Shown: in pieces, positions 1 through 7,315 of the stretch
Position numbering within the stretch: the first letter of the stretch is position 1
Layout of the letters: the number at the start of each line of letters is the position of its first letter
NCBI GenBank assembly: GCA_965371945.1
Contig: CBDVAK010000061.1
Location: 1 to 14,158 of the forward strand
DNA length: 14,158 nt
Source: CBDVAK01 sp965371945
Lineage (GTDB): Bacteria; Pseudomonadota; Gammaproteobacteria; Competibacterales; JAHEDQ01
Reading direction: 5' to 3'
Notes under the pieces: model-generated
Told to the model about the DNA's origin: nothing
Database searches by the model: none
The model's input: only the letters and a program-made list of their open reading frames with translations
Translations under genes and position numbers: made by a program

Positions 1-1412
1 AATACCTCAAGGCATTTATCACCTATGGCTCCCCCGCCGGTATGCCCAACTGGGGATCTTCGGGTGATTTGACCGCCGAGGAAGTGGACCTGATGGCCCG
101 CTATCTCCAGCACGAACCGCCGGTACCGCCGGAGTTCGGTATGGAAGATATGCAGGCAACCTGGAAGCTGCTGGTGGCTCCGGAAGATCGTCCCACCGAG
201 AAGATGAACGATCTGGATCTGGACAACCTGTTTTCGGTAACGCTGCGCGATGCCGGCCAGATCGCCATCATTGACGGCGACAGCAAACAGATCATCAGCG
301 TGGTGGATACCGGTTACGCGGTACACATCTCGCGGTTCTCCGCCTCCGGTCGCTATCTGTTCGTGATCGGGCGCGATGCCAGGGTCAACCTCATCGATCT
401 GTGGATGGAAACCCCCAACAATGTCGCCGAGATCAAGATCGGTCTGGAAGCACGCTCGGTAGAGACTTCCAAGTACAAGGGCTGGGAGGACAAATACGCC
501 ATCGCCGGTGCCTACTGGCCACCGCAGTTCGTGATCATGGACGGTAACACGCTGGAACCGCTCAAGATCGTTTCCACCCGCGGCATGACCGTCGACACTC
601 AGGAGTACCACCCCGAGCCCCGCGTGGCGGCCATCGTCGCCTCTCATGAGCACCCGGAGTTCATCGTCAATGTCAAGGAAACCGGCAAGGTTCTGATGGT
701 CAACTACGAGGATATCGAGAACCTCAAGGTGACTTCAATCGGGGCCGCGCGCTTCCTGCATGACGGTGGCTGGGACTCCACCCATCGCTATTTCATGACC
801 GCTGCCAACAAATCCAACAAGATCGCGGTCATTGACTCCAAGGAGGACAAGCTGGTTGCTTTGGTGGATGCCAAGGAGATCCCGCACCCGGGTCGCGGCG
901 CCAACTTCGTCGATCCCGAGTATGGACCGGTGTGGGCGACCAGCGCGCTGGGCAACGAGGATATCACCGTGATCGGCACCGATCCCGAGGGCAATCCCGA
1001 CAATGCCTGGAAGGCTGTGCGCATACTCAAGGGCCAGGGTGGCGGTTCTTTGTTTATCAAGACCCACCCCGAGTCGACCAACCTGTGGGTGGACACGCCG
1101 CTCAGCCCAATTGAGAGCATGAGCCAGAGCGTGGCAGTGTTCGACATCAACAAGCTGGATGCCGGGTTCGAGGTGTTGCCCATCGCCGAATGGGCGGATA
1201 TCGGTGAAGGCCCCATGCGGGTCGTGCAACCGGAATACAACAAGGCCGGTGACGAAGTGTGGTTCTCGGTGTGGAACGGCAAGGAGCAGAAATCCGCCCT
1301 GGTGGTGGTCGATGACAAGACCCGCAAGCTGAAAGCGGTCATCAAGGACGAACGCCTGGTCACTCCGACCGGCAAGTTCAACGTCTACAACACTATGTAC
1401 GACGTCTACTAA
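1..1412 (+). CDS. nirS: Cytochrome cd1 nitrite reductase NirS (5' end missing)
   Basis: Periplasmic enzyme that reduces nitrite to nitric oxide in denitrification, using one heme c and one heme d1. The reading frame is open from base 3 and enters from outside the window. The CxxCH heme c site lies upstream and is not seen. The visible part starts in the end of the cytochrome c domain; the Met of AGMPNWG (codon at 42) is the expected heme c axial ligand. The rest is the eight-bladed d1 propeller. Conserved histidines are visible in YAVHISR (324), HEHPEF (645 and 651) and FLHDGGWD (759). These match the d1 ligand and catalytic-pocket histidines of Pseudomonas NirS. The C-terminus TPTGKFNVYNT...DVY is typical of the family. 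A strong terminator follows, so nirS seems to be transcribed apart from the genes after it. Identification is very secure; only the missing N-terminus is uncertain. Confidence 0.97.
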   Translation, partial: YLKAFITYGSPAGMPNWGSSGDLTAEEVDLMARYLQHEPPVPPEFGMEDMQATWKLLVAPEDRPTEKMNDLDLDNLFSVTLRDAGQIAIIDGDSKQIISVVDTGYAVHISRFSASGRYLFVIGRDARVNLIDLWMETPNNVAEIKIGLEARSVETSKYKGWEDKYAIAGAYWPPQFVIMDGNTLEPLKIVSTRGMTVDTQEYHPEPRVAAIVASHEHPEFIVNVKETGKVLMVNYEDIENLKVTSIGAARFLHDGGWDSTHRYFMTAANKSNKIAVIDSKEDKLVALVDAKEIPHPGRGANFVDPEYGPVWATSALGNEDITVIGTDPEGNPDNAWKAVRILKGQGGGSLFIKTHPESTNLWVDTPLSPIESMSQSVAVFDINKLDAGFEVLPIAEWADIGEGPMRVVQPEYNKAGDEVWFSVWNGKEQKSALVVVDDKTRKLKAVIKDERLVTPTGKFNVYNTMYDVY

Positions 1413-1431
1413 GGCGATTGGCCCTCGACCG

Positions 1432-1464
1432 GGCCCGGCCCCCGCCAAGGGGACCGGGCCTTTT
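1432..1464 (+). terminator. Rho-independent terminator after nirS
   Basis: A 12-base arm (1432-1443) pairs with 1449-1460 with a single C:A mismatch and a five-base loop (GCCAA). TTTT follows at 1461-1464. The stem is almost entirely G:C. It begins 20 bases after the nirS stop codon, which is the usual place for an intrinsic terminator. Confidence 0.85.
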
Positions 1465-1533
1465 GGTTCCTGCAACGGTTGTTCATACTCTCAACACACA
1501 GGAATTCGGAAATGCATTGTGCACACCGGTCTA

Positions 1534-1547
1534 TTGACCCGGGTCAA
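1534..1547 (+). promoter_or_regulatory. FNR/DNR-type box upstream of nirC
   Basis: TTGACCCGGGTCAA is a perfect 14-base palindrome fitting the FNR-family consensus TTGAY-N4-RTCAA, used by FNR/ANR and by the NO sensors DNR and NNR. A weak -10-like hexamer, CCTAAT (1570-1575, 4/6 to TATAAT), begins 22 bases after it. This predicts a start near 1582 with the box at about -41.5, the class II activator position. The arrangement puts the transcript start downstream of the ATG at 1574, which supports translation of nirC from 1628. The box does not show which family member binds. Confidence 0.8.
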
Positions 1548-1627
1548 TGCGGCCACCGTCCGGCTGACGCCTAATGCACAACAATGTTGAGGACGCATTT
1601 TCCGCTGACCTGACAACGAGGGAGCAG

Positions 1628-1957
1628 ATGAGCCTGGCCATCCGACTGACCCTGTTGGTCCTTCCCGGCATGCTGGCGATGACCGTCCAGGCCGCCGAAC
1701 CAACGCCCGAGCGACAACAGGAACTGCGCTACCTGGTCCGGCAGGACTGCGGTTCCTGCCACGGCATGACTCTCAAAGGTGGGCTCGGCCCACCGCTCAC
1801 CCGGGAAGCGCTGCTGGACAAGCCGCCGGAGTTGCTGCTGTCGACGATACTCGACGGCCGCCCCGGCACCGCCATGCCGCCGTGGCGACCTTTTCTCAGC
1901 GACGATGACTCGCGCTGGATCGTCAAACAACTGACATCAGGACAACTGGGGTCGTGA
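1628..1957 (+). CDS. nirC: NirC, small periplasmic cytochrome c
   Basis: A 109-residue monoheme c-type cytochrome. Residues 1-22 form a Sec signal peptide ending in VQA. The heme-binding motif is CGSCH (41-45) and the probable axial Met is M83 in TAMPPW. In other denitrifiers NirC belongs to the nir cluster and has been proposed to pass electrons to NirS or to act in heme d1 maturation. Its size and position fit that family. The ATG at 1628 is chosen because GAGGGAG (1618-1624) precedes it and the signal peptide begins there. An in-frame ATG at 1574 would add 18 residues with no signal character and lies upstream of the predicted transcript start. The gene ends in a GTGA overlap with nirF. 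A role as a c551-type donor (NirM) is less likely given the size and the neighbour. Confidence 0.88.
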   Translation: MSLAIRLTLLVLPGMLAMTVQAAEPTPERQQELRYLVRQDCGSCHGMTLKGGLGPPLTREALLDKPPELLLSTILDGRPGTAMPPWRPFLSDDDSRWIVKQLTSGQLGS

Positions 1958-3147
1958 GTGCTACTTCCTTCAAGCTGATGCTGCTGGCCGTCGTATCGCT
2001 GCTGGCGGTCGCTCCCGCTACCCAAGCCGAACCCGCCCTGCGTGGCACCGGTGACCTGGGCATCGTGGTCGAACGCGCCACCGGCAGCGTGCTGATCATC
2101 GATACCACCGAACGTACCATCCTGGCCCGGGTCGAGGGTCTCGGTGATCTCTCCCATGCCTCCGCGGTATATTCCCGGGACGGTCGTTTTGCCTATGTGT
2201 TCGGTCGCGACGGCGGCCTGACCCGGGTCGACCTGCTCACCCAAGGCATCGACAAACGCGTGGTACAGGCCGGCAACAGCATTGGTGGCGCGATTTCCCA
2301 GGATGGTCGCTTGATCGCGGTTTCCAATTACGAGCCCGGCGGGGTGCGAGTATTCGATGCCGAAACACTACAACCGGTAGCGGACATTCCAGCGGTCTAC
2401 GGTGCTGACGGACGCCGTTCCAAGGTGGTAGGACTGGTTGATGCGCCCGGACAACGTTTCGTGTTCAGCCTGTTCGATGCCGATCAAATATGGATCGCCG
2501 ACCTCAGCGACCCGCAAGACCCGCAGATCGAAAAATTTTTACAGATTGGCAGACAACCCTACGACGGCCTGATCACCGCCGATGGCCGTTACTACGTCGC
2601 CGGTCTGTTTGGCGAGGACGGCCTGGCATTGCTTGATCTGTGGCATCCGGACCAGGGCGTGCGCCGCATCCTCGATCACTACGGACGCGGTGAGCAAAAA
2701 CTGCCGGTGTACAAGATGCCGCACCTGGAAGGTTGGGCCCAGGCCGGCGACTACCTGTTTCTGCCAGCGGTGGGGCTCCACCAACTGCTGGTGGTCGATC
2801 GACGCAACTGGAAGGAGGTCGGCCGCATCGCGGTCCACAGCCAGCCGGTGTTCGCGATAGCACGGCCCGACGGGCGTCAACTGTGGGTCAACTTCGCCTT
2901 CCCGGACAACGACACCGTGCAGGTCATCGACACTGAACGATTGCAGGTCGAGGACACGCTGGTGCCCGGCAAGGGCGTGCTGCACATGGAGTTCACACCA
3001 CGCGGCGAGCAGGTCTGGGTGTCGGTCAGGGATCTGAACCGACTCGAAATCTACGACACCGCCAGCCGTGAGCTTCTGAAACAACTGCCCGCGGAGCGAC
3101 CCAGCGGCATCTTCCTGACCGCGCGCGCCAACCGGATCGGCTTGTGA
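1954..3147 (+). CDS. nirF: NirF, heme d1 biosynthesis protein (d1-type propeller)
   Basis: A 397-residue relative of the NirS d1 domain without a cytochrome c domain. NirF acts in the periplasm late in heme d1 synthesis and binds a d1 precursor. Residues 1-25 form a signal peptide with a likely cleavage after TQA. There is no lipobox cysteine near it, so the protein should be soluble, unlike the membrane-anchored lipoprotein described in Pseudomonas. His68 in LSHASAV, about position 43 of the mature protein, aligns with the important histidine near position 41 of Paracoccus NirF. The FAYVFGRDGG stretch after it is the counterpart of the GRDAR region of NirS. The GTG start at 1954 overlaps the nirC stop as GTGA; the ATG at 1978 would shorten the signal peptide. 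The 3' end overlaps nirDL in the same way. Confidence 0.93.
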   Translation: MSATSFKLMLLAVVSLLAVAPATQAEPALRGTGDLGIVVERATGSVLIIDTTERTILARVEGLGDLSHASAVYSRDGRFAYVFGRDGGLTRVDLLTQGIDKRVVQAGNSIGGAISQDGRLIAVSNYEPGGVRVFDAETLQPVADIPAVYGADGRRSKVVGLVDAPGQRFVFSLFDADQIWIADLSDPQDPQIEKFLQIGRQPYDGLITADGRYYVAGLFGEDGLALLDLWHPDQGVRRILDHYGRGEQKLPVYKMPHLEGWAQAGDYLFLPAVGLHQLLVVDRRNWKEVGRIAVHSQPVFAIARPDGRQLWVNFAFPDNDTVQVIDTERLQVEDTLVPGKGVLHMEFTPRGEQVWVSVRDLNRLEIYDTASRELLKQLPAERPSGIFLTARANRIGL

Positions 3148-4196
3148 GAACCGGGTCAAAGTCTGCGCTGGCCGATAGCAGGGTATCCACGTCGCAATCT
3201 GCCCCAGCCACGGTGGCCGGGCAACTGCTGGAGCACTTCCAGCGCGGCTTTCCGCTGACGCCCCGCCCTTACCGGGAGATAGGCGAGCGTCTCGGCTGTA
3301 GCCAGGAGTCCGTCACCTCCGCGCTGGAAGAGATGCTGCGGAGCCGGCAGATCAGCCGGGTTGGCCCGGTATTCCGCCCCAACACCATCGGCGCCAGCAC
3401 GCTTGCCGCCATGCCGGTGCCCACTCACCGGCTGCAGGCAGTGGCTGCCTTTGTCAGCAGCTTTCGCCAGGTCAACCACAATTACCAGCGCGAACACCAC
3501 TACAACCTCTGGTTCGTACTGACTGCGCGGGACCGTAGTGAAATACGCGACCTGCTGGCCGAGATTCGCCGTTGCACCGGGTTGCAGGTACTCGACCTGC
3601 CGATGCAGCAGCAATATCACATCGACCTGGGTTTTTCGGTCAGCGCACCACGCCATGCGTCTCGCGACCATGGCCGCATCATCGACAACGGTGCGGCCCG
3701 GCCCCCGGTCAGGCTGGATGACGACGAACGCCGTCTGCTGGCCGCGATCGAAACGGGGCTGTCACTGCAACCACGCCCCTACCAGGTGGCGGCGGAGACC
3801 GCGGGTATCACCGAAACCAGGGTAATTGACACGCTTGAGCGTTGGTTGTCGGCAGGCATCGTCAGGCGCCTCGGGCTGGTGGCCCGCCATCACGAACTCG
3901 GCTATCGGGCCAACGCCATGGTGGTCTGGGATATCCCTGACCACCTGGTCGATACGCAGGGGCGATGCCTCGGCCAGTTCAACTGCGTGTCATTGTGTTA
4001 CCGCAGGCCGCGCCGACCGGGCTGGCGCTACAACCTATTCTGCATGGTACACGGCCGTGACCGTGACACCGTACTGGCGCAAATCGCGGAACTGGCAACG
4101 ACTTGTGGACTGCAGGACACCCCCCACGAAGTACTGTTCAGCGTGCATCGTTTCAAACAAACCGGCGCACGCTATGCCGAGCCGGAGAGTTCGTGA
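3144..4196 (+). CDS. nirDL: NirD-NirL fusion, siroheme decarboxylase subunit
   Basis: A 350-residue protein made of two homologous halves of the Lrp/AsnC-like heme-biosynthesis family. The NirD-like half covers residues 26-166 and carries NYQREHHYNLWF (113-124). The NirL-like half covers 191-345 and carries CYRRPRRPGWRYNLF (285-299). A low-complexity linker joins them. With NirG and NirH these proteins decarboxylate siroheme to 12,18-didecarboxysiroheme in the cytoplasm; the His/Arg-rich signatures lie in the substrate pocket of the related AhbA/AhbB proteins. Each half starts with a helix-turn-helix-like segment, as in AsnC regulators, but the family is enzymatic. Pseudomonas aeruginosa has separate nirD and nirL, while fused forms are known in other denitrifiers. 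The GTG start at 3144 overlaps the nirF stop as GTGA, and the 3' end overlaps nirG as GTGA. Confidence 0.93.
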   Translation: MRTGSKSALADSRVSTSQSAPATVAGQLLEHFQRGFPLTPRPYREIGERLGCSQESVTSALEEMLRSRQISRVGPVFRPNTIGASTLAAMPVPTHRLQAVAAFVSSFRQVNHNYQREHHYNLWFVLTARDRSEIRDLLAEIRRCTGLQVLDLPMQQQYHIDLGFSVSAPRHASRDHGRIIDNGAARPPVRLDDDERRLLAAIETGLSLQPRPYQVAAETAGITETRVIDTLERWLSAGIVRRLGLVARHHELGYRANAMVVWDIPDHLVDTQGRCLGQFNCVSLCYRRPRRPGWRYNLFCMVHGRDRDTVLAQIAELATTCGLQDTPHEVLFSVHRFKQTGARYAEPESS

Positions 4197-4675
4197 GTGC
4201 CGAGGCCGTGAGCGCTGCGGATTGCGCAAATCTGGACTCTGTTGATCGGCGCATCATCAACACCCTGCAGGGCGGATTTCCGATCAGTGCGCACCCCTAC
4301 GCCGATGCCGCGACCCGTCTCGGCATCGACGAGAGCAACCTGCTGCAGCGTCTGCAGCGCATGCTGGATCGCGGCCTGCTGAGCCGCTTTGGCCCGCTCT
4401 ACCGGGCCGAACGCATGGGCGGCGCGGTCACTCTGGCCGCCATGCAGGTGCCACCAGAGGATCTGGATCGGGTGGCCGGGTTGGTCAATGCCCTGCCCGA
4501 AGTAGCACACAATTACCAGCGCGCTCATCGCTTCAATCTCTGGTTCGTGGTGGCAGTGGACCGCCAGCCACGGATCGCCGAGATTCTGGACCGGATTCGC
4601 ACCGAAAGCGGCTACCCGGTCTATGATATGCCCAAGCTGGAGGAGTACTACATCGGCTTCAGGGTCGAACTGTGA
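4193..4675 (+). CDS. nirG: NirG, siroheme decarboxylase subunit
   Basis: A 160-residue Lrp/AsnC-like protein. It has an N-terminal helix-turn-helix-like region (about 16-72) and the signature NYQRAHRFNLWF (107-118), the same motif as in the NirD half of the gene before it. It is one of four related units (D, L, G, H) needed to convert siroheme to didecarboxysiroheme for heme d1. The start is GTG at 4193, overlapping the nirDL stop as GTGA. A start further upstream (4103) is open but would add 30 residues read out of frame inside nirDL, with no family similarity. It overlaps nirH by GTGA at 4672-4675. Naming it G rather than a second D rests on gene order and on its pairing with NirH. Confidence 0.9.
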   Translation: MSAEAVSAADCANLDSVDRRIINTLQGGFPISAHPYADAATRLGIDESNLLQRLQRMLDRGLLSRFGPLYRAERMGGAVTLAAMQVPPEDLDRVAGLVNALPEVAHNYQRAHRFNLWFVVAVDRQPRIAEILDRIRTESGYPVYDMPKLEEYYIGFRVEL

Positions 4676-5148
4676 CCGGGATGGATGACATCGACCGGCG
4701 CATCATCGCCGCCACCCAGGACGGCCTGCCGTTGTGCCCACAGCCATACCACGCCGTGGCAGACAAGCTCGCGCTACCGGTGCATCTGGTGATGGAGCGG
4801 ATGCAAAGAATGCTCGAACTGGGCGTCATCAGACGCATGGGCGTCATCCCCAATCATTACGCGCTGGGCGTGCGAGCCAACGGTATGACAGTATGGCAGC
4901 TACCCGACCAACGGCTGCGGGCAATGGGCCGACAGGTCGGTGCACTGGATTTCGTCAGCCACTGCTACCACCGACCGCCGCACCCGCCGGAATGGCCCTA
5001 CAACCTGTTCGCCATGGTCCACGGCCACAACCGGCGGGAAGTCGAGCGCAAGGTCGAGGTGATCGCGGAACTGCTCGGCGCCGACGACCTCGGCCACGAA
5101 ATTCTCTACAGCACCCGTTTGCTGAAAAAGACCGGGCTGCGAATTTGA
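4672..5148 (+). CDS. nirH: NirH, siroheme decarboxylase subunit
   Basis: A 158-residue Lrp/AsnC-like protein with the NirL/NirH signature CYHRP...PEWPYNLFAMVHG (98-117), matching the second half of NirDL. It acts with NirD, NirL and NirG in siroheme decarboxylation. D/L and G/H therefore look like two copies of one two-gene unit, with only the first pair fused here. GTG at 4672 gives the same four-base coupling seen in the preceding genes. ATG at 4681 is an alternative three codons in and cannot be excluded. The stop codon (5146-5148) lies inside the left half of a second FNR/DNR-type box. Confidence 0.9.
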   Translation: MTGMDDIDRRIIAATQDGLPLCPQPYHAVADKLALPVHLVMERMQRMLELGVIRRMGVIPNHYALGVRANGMTVWQLPDQRLRAMGRQVGALDFVSHCYHRPPHPPEWPYNLFAMVHGHNRREVERKVEVIAELLGADDLGHEILYSTRLLKKTGLRI

Positions 5149-5158
5149 CCCCGGTCAA
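5145..5158 (+). promoter_or_regulatory. FNR/DNR-type box upstream of nirJ
   Basis: TTGACCCCGGTCAA matches TTGAY-N4-RTCAA at every fixed position. A weak -10-like hexamer TACGGT (5181-5186, 3/6) begins 22 bases after the box, the same spacing as at the nirC promoter, giving a predicted start near 5193. The left half-site contains the nirH stop codon. It should drive nirJ, nirE and nirN, and perhaps the genes after them. Confidence 0.75.
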
Positions 5159-5231
5159 TCAAACTCAGCGCACAACCCGGTACGGTTTCAAAGCACCGAC
5201 CTGAGGGTTACGGAGACAAAGGGGATCTGCC

Positions 5232-6467
5232 GTGTTTCGTATCAGCCGTTACCTGAAGGCCCTGCACAGTCCGGGCACGACACCCGCACACCCGCCGCCA
5301 GGTGGCCCGGTGGTGATCTGGAATCTGATCCGGCGTTGCAACCTCAACTGCATGCATTGTTATACCACCTCCGCCGACAGGGATTTCCCGGGTGAGCTGG
5401 ATACCGCGGAGGTGTTCCGGGTAATGGACGACCTGCATGCCTACGGGGTGTCGGTGTTGATACTGTCCGGTGGCGAGCCGCTGCTGCGCCCCGACATTTT
5501 CGACATCTCGCGACGAGCCCGGGAAATGGGTTTCTACGTCGGGCTGTCCAGCAATGGCACTCTGATCACCGAACAGAACATCGACCGCATCACCGCGGTC
5601 GGTTACGACTACGTCGGCGTCAGCCTCGACGGCCTGCAGCAACATCACGACCGCTTCCGACGCAGCGAGGGCGCATTCGAGCAGTCTCTGGACGGTATCC
5701 GTCTGTGTCGGGATCGTGACCTCAAGGTCGGCGTGCGATTTACCCTGGCACAGGAGAATGCCACCGATTTACCCGGACTGCTGACATTGATGGATCGCGA
5801 ACGGATCGACAAATTCTATCTGTCGCATCTCAACTATTCCGGTCGGGGACGCGTCAACCGCAAGGAGGATGCCTATCACCAGACCACGCGCTGGGCCCTG
5901 GAGCTGCTGTTCCAGCACTGCTGGGATGAACTCGAACGCGGCGTGGTGCGCGAATATGTCACCGGCAACAACGATGCCGACGGTGTCTTTCTGTTGCAGT
6001 GGATACGCCGCAATCATCCTCAACATGCCGAAACACTGGAAGCACGGCTGCGCCGCTGGGGTGGCAATGCCTCGGGCATCGGCATCGCCAACATCGACAA
6101 CCTCGGCGATGTCCACCCCGACACCTTCTGGTGGCACCACACCCTGGGTAATGTGCGCAAACGCCCATTCTCGGAAATCTGGGAAGATCTCAGCGATCCG
6201 ATACTGGCGGGACTGAGGCAACGACCCAGACCCCTCAAAGGACGTTGCGCCGGCTGTGGCTACATGGCTGTCTGTGGTGGCAATACCCGGATCCGCGCCT
6301 ATCAGACCAGCGGTGACCTGTGGGCTGAAGACCCAGGCTGTTACCTCAGCGACAGTGAAATCGCATTTGCTGACAATCCGCGTGTGCACGCACCGCTGGT
6401 CGACGCCCGCCCGCGCCGACGTCGCCCCGCCAAGGCAGTCCCCATTGCCGCCGCGGGAGTCAGCTGA
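5232..6467 (+). CDS. nirJ: NirJ, radical SAM enzyme of heme d1 synthesis
   Basis: A 411-residue cytoplasmic radical SAM protein. It acts on didecarboxysiroheme, replacing two propionate side chains by oxo groups on the way to heme d1. The radical SAM cluster motif CNLNCMHC (C36, C40, C43) is followed by LILSGGEPLLRPD, the SAM-binding GGE segment. A C-terminal SPASM-like cysteine set (C339, C342, C348, C370), in CAGCGYMAVCGG and PGCYLS, should bind an extra iron-sulfur cluster. The tail after residue 390 is Arg/Ala/Pro-rich. The GTG start at 5232 is supported by GGGG (5221-5224) seven bases upstream and by the short distance to the radical SAM core. The gene is 83 bases after nirH with its own FNR/DNR-type box, and its stop overlaps the nirE start by one base. 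Confidence 0.95.
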   Translation: MFRISRYLKALHSPGTTPAHPPPGGPVVIWNLIRRCNLNCMHCYTTSADRDFPGELDTAEVFRVMDDLHAYGVSVLILSGGEPLLRPDIFDISRRAREMGFYVGLSSNGTLITEQNIDRITAVGYDYVGVSLDGLQQHHDRFRRSEGAFEQSLDGIRLCRDRDLKVGVRFTLAQENATDLPGLLTLMDRERIDKFYLSHLNYSGRGRVNRKEDAYHQTTRWALELLFQHCWDELERGVVREYVTGNNDADGVFLLQWIRRNHPQHAETLEARLRRWGGNASGIGIANIDNLGDVHPDTFWWHHTLGNVRKRPFSEIWEDLSDPILAGLRQRPRPLKGRCAGCGYMAVCGGNTRIRAYQTSGDLWAEDPGCYLSDSEIAFADNPRVHAPLVDARPRRRRPAKAVPIAAAGVS

Positions 6468-7315
6468 TGGACAGCGTCGAACGGCGCCTGCACGCGGTAG
6501 CCGGTACCCGCGACGAAATCGGCAAGGTCTGGCTGGCCGGAGCGGGACCCGGCGATCCCGAATTGCTGACCTGCAAAACACTGAGATTGTTACAGGAAGC
6601 GGAAGTCGTGGTCTACGACCGGCTGGTCAGTGAAGCAGTGGTGGCGCTGATCGGTGCACAGGCGGAACGCATCTATGTGGGCAAGGCCACCGACCGTCAC
6701 ACCCTGCCCCAGGATGAGATCAACGCGCTGCTGATCAGGCTGGCCCGCCACGGCCGACGAGTGGTTCGGCTCAAGGGCGGTGATCCCTTTGTGTTCGGGC
6801 GCGGCGGTGAAGAAGCCCAGGCACTGCAGGCCGCGGACATTCCGTTTGAAGTCGTCCCCGGCATCACCGCAGCACTGGGTTGTGCCGCCTACGCCGGCAT
6901 TCCGCTGACCCACCGCGCTCATGCCAGTGCCTGTTTGTTCGTCACCGGTCATCTACACGACGGCTCTCTGAATCTGCCGTGGACCAGCATGGCGCAACCT
7001 GATCAAACCGTGGTGGTCTACATGGGCCTGGCGGCGCTGCCGCAATTGTCGCGGCAACTGATCGTCCACGGGCTGCCCGCGGACTGGCCGGCCGCTCTGA
7101 TCGAGCGGGGTACTTCAGCACAGCAACGTGTGATCGTGGCCACCCTGGGAACCCTCGCCGCACAGGCGCTGGCCGCCAACCTGCAACCACCTGCCCTGGT
7201 GGTCATCGGGGAAGTGGTCAAACTGCAGGCCAAACTGAACTGGTACCTGGCGGATGCCCGCGCACTCCCCGCTGACTCCCGACAGTTCGATCCCCACCGG
7301 CAAGCGGCAATATGA
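6467..7315 (+). CDS. nirE: NirE, uroporphyrinogen-III C-methyltransferase
   Basis: A 282-residue SUMT-type enzyme that uses two SAM to turn uroporphyrinogen III into precorrin-2, the first step leading to siroheme and heme d1. Visible family motifs are LAGAGPGDPELLT (23-34 region), VVYDRLVS, the VRLKGGDPFVFGRGGEE block, VVPGITAA and VVYMGL. There is no dehydrogenase/chelatase domain as in CysG, so the precorrin-2 to siroheme steps must be encoded elsewhere. It is named NirE rather than CobA or CysG because it sits between nirJ and nirN. The ATG at 6467 is preceded by GGGAG (6455-6459) and shares one base with the nirJ stop. The 3' end overlaps nirN as ATGA. Confidence 0.94.
   Translation: MDSVERRLHAVAGTRDEIGKVWLAGAGPGDPELLTCKTLRLLQEAEVVVYDRLVSEAVVALIGAQAERIYVGKATDRHTLPQDEINALLIRLARHGRRVVRLKGGDPFVFGRGGEEAQALQAADIPFEVVPGITAALGCAAYAGIPLTHRAHASACLFVTGHLHDGSLNLPWTSMAQPDQTVVVYMGLAALPQLSRQLIVHGLPADWPAALIERGTSAQQRVIVATLGTLAAQALAANLQPPALVVIGEVVKLQAKLNWYLADARALPADSRQFDPHRQAAI

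Noticed and set aside
735..1475. Long open frame on the - strand across nirS
   Set aside because: It is a shadow of the GC-rich codon pattern of nirS, with no recognisable domain and no ribosome site. The same holds for the other antisense frames over nirF, nirJ, nirN and feoB.
1517..1581. Seven-base inverted repeat TTGTGCA/TGCACAA flanking the first FNR/DNR box
   Set aside because: The arms are short with a long spacer; not distinguishable from chance without comparison to relatives.
1579..1589. Small palindrome CAACAATGTTG near the predicted nirC transcript start
   Set aside because: It is too short to call an operator, and such repeats arise by chance; no second copy was seen at the other promoters.
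1574..1627. Longer nirC reading frame starting at the ATG at 1574
   Set aside because: The extra residues are polar and would precede the signal peptide, there is no ribosome site, and the predicted transcript starts after this ATG.
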